This document shows positions 60,142-64,000 of a DNA stretch of 64,000 nt, piece after piece; the first letter of the stretch is position 1; every line of letters begins with the position of its first letter. Made by a program: the position numbers and the translations under genes. Source of the DNA: Mariniflexile gromovii (lineage in GTDB: Bacteria > Bacteroidota > Bacteroidia > Flavobacteriales > Flavobacteriaceae); contig NZ_JAGJCB010000005.1 in NCBI RefSeq assembly GCF_017814435.1, positions 171,636 to 235,635 on the forward strand, written 5' to 3'. Under the pieces are notes generated by a model. That model had not been told where the DNA came from. It was given only the letters and a program-made list of their open reading frames with translations, and did no database searches.

Positions 60142-60625
60142 TTATTTCCTTTTTAATTGAAGCCGCAAAATAGGAATTTAGAAGTTGGTTCTAAAAAGGA
60201 ATTGTTAGGAGTTATTAACGGAATGATCTTCTATTAAAATAAGAGATTTACTCTGGCAACCTATTACGATACATATAATAGCTTGAAACATTAAAATCAA
60301 ACAAAGATTCAAGGAATTTTTATAATTATATAAAAATAAATCTTACAAACTAAATATTTATGGTTTAAAACAATGTAACGAGGTTTAATTATAAGTCATT
60401 CTTTTTAATTTATGAATTTGATTACAAAATAATTTAAAAAAAAGAATTTTCCTAATGTGTTGTTTTTTAGTAACTTACAATAAAATAAAAAAAATTTTAC
60501 AGAATAAATACGATTAAATATAATTTATATAAGTTAAAATACATACATTTGTCAAAATAATAAGATAATTCTTTCTTTTTCATTACTTTGAATATGATGT
60601 GAATTACCTACAAAAACCTTAAAAT
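60142..60625. other. AT-rich intergenic region upstream of the T9SS gene
   Basis: 484 bp with no supported gene. It contains TACATTTG at 60544-60551, a possible -7 box for the next gene, but the sequence is so AT-rich that this may be chance. The part next to topB (60160-60225) is partly duplicated at 62634-62667. Confidence 0.5.
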
Positions 60626-61099
60626 ATGATAAAAAACACACTTGTAGCATTATTACTATTTGCTACACATTTAATCAATTCACAAGAAAGCCTGTCTACA
60701 ACAGGAGGTGAAACCACAGGAAGCGGGGGATCATCTAGCTATTCGGTTGGACAAATGGTATTTAGTACCAATTCCGGCAGCAATGGTACGGTAACTCAAG
60801 GTGTTCAACAAAGTATTGAATTACTTACATTGAGCAACAAAGAATTTACAGGATTAACCCTGAAGCTTGCAACCTACCCAAACCCAACCACAGATTATAT
60901 CATACTTAAGTTAGAAGACTCTGATTTAAAAGATCTTACTTATACAATGTATGATATACAGGGTAAAGCAATTACAAATGGACAAGCGACACAAAAAACC
61001 ACACAAATTAGAATGCAACATTTAGAAATGGGCACTTACATTCTAAAAGTTAACCACAGCAACAAAGAATTAAAAACATTTAAAATTATTAAAAAATAA
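60626..61099 (+). CDS. T9SS type A sorting-domain protein
   Basis: 157 aa: signal peptide (about 1-20), a Gly/Ser-rich stretch [24 protein letters not shown] typical of small T9SS substrates (abridged), and a C-terminal sorting domain (about 80-157: [47 protein letters not shown]). The sorting domain directs export by the gliding/Por machinery and attachment to the surface. The next gene starts 4 bp later and codes for a collagen-like protein, so they are probably secreted or assembled together. Confidence 0.88.
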   Translation: MIKNTLVALLLFATHLINSQESLSTTGGETTGSGGSSSYSVGQMVFSTNSGSNGTVTQGVQQSIELLTLSNKEFTGLTLKLATYPNPTTDYIILKLEDSDLKDLTYTMYDIQGKAITNGQATQKTTQIRMQHLEMGTYILKVNHSNKELKTFKIIKK

Positions 61100-61103
61100 A
61101 AAC

Positions 61104-62423
61104 ATGAAAAAACTATACACCCTAATAGCAGCTTTATTTATTACAGCAATATCTCTTGCACAAAGCCCAAGCAAAATAAGTTATCAAGCCATTATCAGAG
61201 ATGTTAACAATAATCTTTTAACTAATCAAAGTATTGGTACACAAATAAGTATACTACAAGGTTCTTCTTCTGGAACAGCTGTTTATATAGAAACCCAAAA
61301 TGCAAGTACTAATATGAACGGATTAGTAACTTTAGAAATAGGGACCGGAACTCCTGTTTCAGGTGATTTCTCTACTATAGATTGGGGAGCAGACACCTTT
61401 TTTCTTAAAATAGAAACCGACCCTAGCGGGGGAAATAATTATACCATTACCGGTACAAGCCAAATGCTAAGTGTGCCTTATGCGTTATATGCAAAGTCAT
61501 CTGGCAGCTCAACACCTGGACCTCAAGGACCAGCAGGTTTAGACGGTGCTGATGGATTAGACGGAGCAACAGGAGCAATGGGACCTCAAGGACCAGCAGG
61601 TTCAGACGGTGCTGATGGATTAGACGGTGCAACAGGGCCAATGGGACCTCAAGGACCAGCAGGTTTGGATGGTGCTGATGGATTAGACGGTGCAACAGGA
61701 CCGATGGGACCTCAAGGACCAGCAGGTTTGGATGGTGCTGATGGATTAGACGGTGCAACAGGACCAATGGGACCTCAAGGACCAGCAGGTTTGGATGGTG
61801 CTGATGGATTAGATGGTGCAACAGGACCGATGGGACCTCAAGGACCAGCAGGTCTAGATGGTGCTGATGGATTAGACGGTGCAACAGGACCAATGGGACC
61901 TCAAGGACCAGCAGGTTTAGATGGCGCAACAGGACCTCAAGGGCCTCAAGGACCAGCAGGTTCTTATACAGCTGGTACAGGCATTAGTATTTCGGGTAGT
62001 GTAATTAGTGCCACTGGTGGTAGTTCAACCACTCCTGAATATGCTTATGCTTATATTGCAAACTCAAGTACCTTAGGGCCACAAACATTGACATCAATGT
62101 TTCCAGCATCAACTTATGTAAACGGTGTTGTTATGAATGGTTCATCTATTACACTACATGCTAACAAAATGTATGAGGTAACAGTTGCCTTTTATATCTA
62201 CAATGCAACTGGAGGACATACATTCAAAATGAAAGATGCAACAAACAGTCAATACCTAGGAACAGAAATTTACTTTGGACAAGGTGGATCAGATGTATCT
62301 TACAACATGTCAACTACAAACTTCCTTTACAAACCAACAACAGATGTAAATCTGGAACTTGAGAAAACTCAAGGTACCGATGTGAACTTAATTGGTAAAA
62401 TAGTAGTAAAGGAAATAAAATAA
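61104..62423 (+). CDS. Secreted collagen-like repeat protein
   Basis: 439 aa. Signal peptide (about 1-19, AISLAQ), an N-terminal beta domain ([18 protein letters not shown] ... [11 protein letters not shown], about 20-133), a collagen-like Gly-X-Y region (about 137-290), and a C-terminal beta-rich domain (about 300-439) that resembles C1q/TNF-like trimerising heads. Each repeat unit is 21 residues ([21 protein letters not shown]) in 63 bp: six full units and a shortened seventh. Trimeric surface filaments are expected. No T9SS tail is visible, so its export route is unclear; its upstream neighbour has one. Confidence 0.92.
   Translation: MKKLYTLIAALFITAISLAQSPSKISYQAIIRDVNNNLLTNQSIGTQISILQGSSSGTAVYIETQNASTNMNGLVTLEIGTGTPVSGDFSTIDWGADTFFLKIETDPSGGNNYTITGTSQMLSVPYALYAKSSGSSTPGPQGPAGLDGADGLDGATGAMGPQGPAGSDGADGLDGATGPMGPQGPAGLDGADGLDGATGPMGPQGPAGLDGADGLDGATGPMGPQGPAGLDGADGLDGATGPMGPQGPAGLDGADGLDGATGPMGPQGPAGLDGATGPQGPQGPAGSYTAGTGISISGSVISATGGSSTTPEYAYAYIANSSTLGPQTLTSMFPASTYVNGVVMNGSSITLHANKMYEVTVAFYIYNATGGHTFKMKDATNSQYLGTEIYFGQGGSDVSYNMSTTNFLYKPTTDVNLELEKTQGTDVNLIGKIVVKEIK
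61518..61965 (+). repeat. 63-bp tandem repeat coding the collagen region
   Basis: The CCTCAAGGACCAGCAGGT marker recurs exactly every 63 bp at 61521, 61584, 61647, 61710, 61773, 61836 and 61899, then in a shortened unit at 61941. Differences are mostly synonymous, which indicates recent expansion. Confidence 0.92.
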
Positions 62424-62442
62424 TAAATAAAAATTATCATTA

Positions 62443-62478
62443 AAAAAAGGACCGTCAGTTTAACTGTCGGTCTTTTTT
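62443..62478 (+). terminator. Terminator after the collagen-like gene
   Basis: GGACCGTCAGTT and AACTGTCGGTC arms with one mismatch, flanked by an A run and followed by seven T. It lies 20 bp after the stop. Confidence 0.8.
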
Positions 62479-62574
62479 TATGCATTTTATTTTTTATCTA
62501 AGTTTGACATCGCTACTACTTGATAAAACATATTTTTTAAATTATTCTTAAAAGTCGAATTCAATACTCAATTA

Positions 62575-62660
62575 ATTCAAACTTTTCAAGAAGCATGAGT
62601 AGGAGTTTAAATCCCAGCTTTTCCAATTTTGGGGTTGCAAAATGGAATTGTTAGGAGTTA
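62575..62660. pseudogene. Degenerate fragment of the topB 5' region
   Basis: 62576-62630 is similar to 59927-59983 inside topB (shared blocks include TTCAAACTTTTCA, AAGCATG, GTTTAAATCCCA and CTTTTCCAAT), and 62634-62667 to the region upstream of the topB start (GCAAAAT, GGAATTGTTAGGAGTTA, TAACGG). The two parts are joined by an internal deletion. It carries the same orientation as topB, which is 2.45 kb away, and ends at the CDGSH stop codon. Confidence 0.75.
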
Positions 62661-62888
62661 CTAACGGCTTTTCATAGGTGGCAAATCAAACGCTTTGGCG
62701 TCGTGCTCAAAATGGTTGCGGTGCGCGCCATCGCAAAAAGGTTTGTTGGCAGATTGCCCACAACGGCAAATACCCAATACTTCTCTACCTTGTAAACCAT
62801 ACACATTGCCTTGGCTGTCTACTATTTCGAAATCGCCCTCTACTCTTACAGACCCGTTGCTATTTATGGTAAGTTTTGTTTTGCTCAT
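62661..62888 (-). CDS. CDGSH iron-sulfur domain protein
   Basis: 75 aa. The [2Fe-2S] motif CRCGQSANKPFCDGAH matches C-x-C-x2-S-x3-P-x-C-D-G-A-H, with the three Cys and one His ligands intact. A short N-terminal beta domain (KLTINSNGSVRVEGDFEIVD) precedes it. Such small proteins act in electron transfer or iron-sulfur homeostasis in the cytoplasm. Its stop codon lies exactly at the edge of the duplicated topB fragment. Confidence 0.93.
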   Translation of the reverse strand: MSKTKLTINSNGSVRVEGDFEIVDSQGNVYGLQGREVLGICRCGQSANKPFCDGAHRNHFEHDAKAFDLPPMKSR

Positions 62889-62950
62889 ACTATCGTTTTT
62901 ATTTTGATGCCAAAGTTGAGGAAATATATTTTGACTTTTAGCTGTTAGAT

Positions 62951-63041
62951 GATTTATTTATTTGTGATATTAAAAAGTGTTATAATAACTAATTGGAAAG
63001 CGTAATAAGGCTGAAACACACAATTAATTTTACCTATGGCG
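62951..63041. repeat. Direct repeat, left copy, flanking the DUF1330 gene
   Basis: Shares with 63669-63758 about 80% identity by eye, including GTGAT.TTAAAAAGT, ATTGGAAAGCG, GGCTGAAAC and CACAATTAATTT, in the same orientation. The copies are about 718 bp apart. Confidence 0.75.
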
Positions 63042-63060
63042 CTCACACTAACAGTCGTTG

Positions 63061-63489
63061 TTAAATATAGTTTTTAATTTCAGTAGTTGGTAATAATCTG
63101 GAATCTTCCAATGCTGCTATTCGGTGACCTGCTTTTTCAAGATAGGCTGGTTGTTGGGCAAATTCCATAAACTTCAAAACGGACTCATGTTCTACCAACA
63201 AAACTGCATCCCATTTTTCCGAATCGGGTCCAATAAGAAAGTTTTGGCTCTTTCCAAAATAGATAATTCGGCTTCCTGCTTTCTTTAATTCTAATAATAT
63301 GCCGCCCAAGTATAATTGGTAAGCTTCTTCTCCACTAATTTTTGTAGGTGGCTGTAAATCTTTAAAATTTGAATAATCAGCTATTTCCCTAAACTTAAGC
63401 AAGTTCAGCATTACTATCTTTCCTTTATCGTGAAAATTTTTATAAAAATCCTTTCCTGCGTCAGCATTTGCTTCAATATATTTATTCAT
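63061..63489 (-). CDS. DUF1330-family protein
   Basis: 142 aa with the DUF1330 features: GKIVMLNLLKFREIADYSN, EEAYQLYLGGI, LIGPDSEKWDAVLLVEH and FAQQPAYLEKAGHRIAALEDSRLLPT (abridged), with the dimeric alpha-beta barrel fold of small stress or antibiotic-biosynthesis-monooxygenase-like proteins. No signal peptide. The gene is bounded on both sides by an approximately 85-bp direct repeat, as if it had been inserted or duplicated as a unit. Confidence 0.86.
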   Translation of the reverse strand: MNKYIEANADAGKDFYKNFHDKGKIVMLNLLKFREIADYSNFKDLQPPTKISGEEAYQLYLGGILLELKKAGSRIIYFGKSQNFLIGPDSEKWDAVLLVEHESVLKFMEFAQQPAYLEKAGHRIAALEDSRLLPTTEIKNYI

Positions 63490-63668
63490 GGTTTTATTTT
63501 TTAAAATAACCTAACATGTTACATATAGTTTATTGCGAATTTTAGGCAATAAATTTAGCAAAAAATACGAATAGAAAGTTTGAGAAGTTTTTTGTAAGTT
63601 GGCTAAGATTAGTATTAGAAATACTCAAGTAGCAAGAAAATATATATTTTGAGTTTTATTAGTTAGTT

Positions 63669-63758
63669 GATTCATTTATTCGTGATGTTAAAAAGTATCA
63701 TAAACAACTGATTGGAAAGCGCCATGAGGCTGAAACCCACAATTAATTTACCCCTAAC
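63669..63758. repeat. Direct repeat, right copy, flanking the DUF1330 gene
   Basis: Right-hand counterpart of 62951-63041. It ends at ACCCCTAACGC just before the terminal inverted-repeat element at 63762. Confidence 0.75.
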
Positions 63759-63761
63759 GCT

Positions 63762-63879
63762 AGTGCGAGCGTCTCGCTCGTACCGAGTATGGAGTTGTAA
63801 ATCTATTTTAAGAACTGCATCATATGTAATTTTTTTTAGAACGAGACAGGATTGTTGGCACGAGCGGGACGCTCGCGCT
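63762..63879. mobile_element. MITE-like element with 23-bp terminal inverted repeats
   Basis: The left end GCGAGCGTCTCGCTCGTACC (63765-63784) is the inverse of GGCACGAGCGGGACGCTCGC (63857-63876); over 23 bp, 20 positions match. The 70-bp centre is AT-rich and noncoding. No transposase is present, so if mobile it needs one from elsewhere. Confidence 0.6.
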
Positions 63880-63908
63880 CAATGTCATTAAGTTAAGCTT
63901 CTATTCAA

Positions 63909-63972
63909 TTGATTATCAATGGTTTATTGTTGTTTTTATGGCATTGTTTTCGTATATTACATTGATAATCAA
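63909..63972. promoter_or_regulatory. Paired TTGATTATCAA palindromes near the right edge
   Basis: TTGATTATCAA (63909-63919) and its reverse complement TTGATAATCAA (63962-63972) are spaced 42 nt apart, upstream of the partial frame at 63979. A candidate operator pair for the gene beyond the window. Confidence 0.45.
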
Positions 63973-63978
63973 ATACAT

Positions 63979-64000
63979 ATGACCTTGAAAAAAAACTACT
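63979..64000 (+). CDS. Possible start of a further gene, truncated by the window edge
   Basis: ATG ACC TTG AAA AAA AAC TAC (MTLKKNY) runs to the last base. The leader resembles the beginning of a signal peptide, but seven codons are too few to assign anything. The preceding paired palindromes favour a real promoter region. Confidence 0.3.

Noticed and set aside
61447..61929. Long minus-strand open frame (160 codons) opposite the collagen-like gene, Leu/His rich
   Set aside because: It is the antisense reading of the 63-bp tandem repeat, which stays open because of repeat periodicity; the plus-strand gene has signal peptide, domains and terminator.
61518..61965. Regularly spaced repeats considered as a CRISPR array
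   Set aside because: Units are contiguous without unique spacers, lie in frame in a Gly-X-Y protein, and no cas genes are present.
1..64000. tRNA, rRNA, insertion sequence transposase, prophage or toxin-antitoxin genes
   Set aside because: I looked for cloverleaf-like stretches, transposase motifs and short paired genes in the gaps and found none I could support. The Fic gene has no small antitoxin neighbour.

Overview
The window looks like chromosomal DNA of a marine-type Bacteroidetes, most likely family Flavobacteriaceae. The evidence is AT-rich sequence, genes lacking Shine-Dalgarno sites, promoters with the Bacteroidetes -7 box TAnnTTTG, several type IX secretion (T9SS) C-terminal tails, TonB-dependent receptors, BACON domains, and flavobacterial families (2TM, PepSY-like, DUF6340, LETM1-related). 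I cannot name the genus. No rRNA, tRNA, CRISPR array, transposase or phage gene was seen.

Layout. 1-3191: a 5'-truncated hybrid histidine kinase converging on a sigma-54 response regulator. 3326-4018: two tandem PepSY-like secreted proteins. 4245-9339: small stress/detoxification genes (GlxA-type regulator, two SRPBCC proteins, VOC protein, DoxX, WYL regulator, DinB). 9414-11454: rhodanese and two thioredoxin-fold proteins. 11580-18678: a complete trpEGDCFBA operon led by a Trp-Trp-Trp leader peptide and attenuator, followed by a type II NADH dehydrogenase. This operon is heavily invaded by short palindromic repeats, two of which lie inside the trpF reading frame. 20051-26689: three secreted polysaccharide lyases (one heparin-lyase-I-like, two tandem PL6 alginate-lyase-type paralogues), each behind the same paired-decamer operator. 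26764-29564: trmL, an EF-hand protein, VF530, a small conserved protein and a DEAD-box helicase. 29967-34915: a minus-strand cluster of two DUF4331 half-proteins, a TPR lipoprotein and a TonB-dependent receptor. 35069-40030: LETM1-related protein, Fic AMP-transferase-like protein, lpxD and a GNAT/nitrilase fusion. 41218-46574: DUF2200, then a TetR regulator with carboxymuconolactone-decarboxylase, haloacid dehalogenase, DsbA/FrnE, SDR and alpha/beta-hydrolase genes. 46597-49758: a LytTR/LytS system with 2TM proteins, one fused to the kinase. 49997-55182: TonB, a subclass B1 metallo-beta-lactamase, a TonB-dependent receptor and a DUF6340 lipoprotein with a probable homopolymer frameshift. 55656-60141: ECF sigma factor with membrane partner, pseudouridine synthase and topoisomerase III. 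60626-63489: a T9SS-tailed protein, a collagen-like protein, a CDGSH protein and a DUF1330 protein among duplicated fragments.

The main points of interest are paired regulatory sites visible directly in the sequence (lyase genes, WYL/dinB, TetR, Fic), the repeat-derived segments inside TrpF, the DUF4331 family split over two exported proteins beside a TonB receptor, the chromosomal B1 beta-lactamase, the kinase-2TM fusion and the topB fragment duplicated 2.5 kb away. Functions are assigned from motifs and family memory; no database search was possible.
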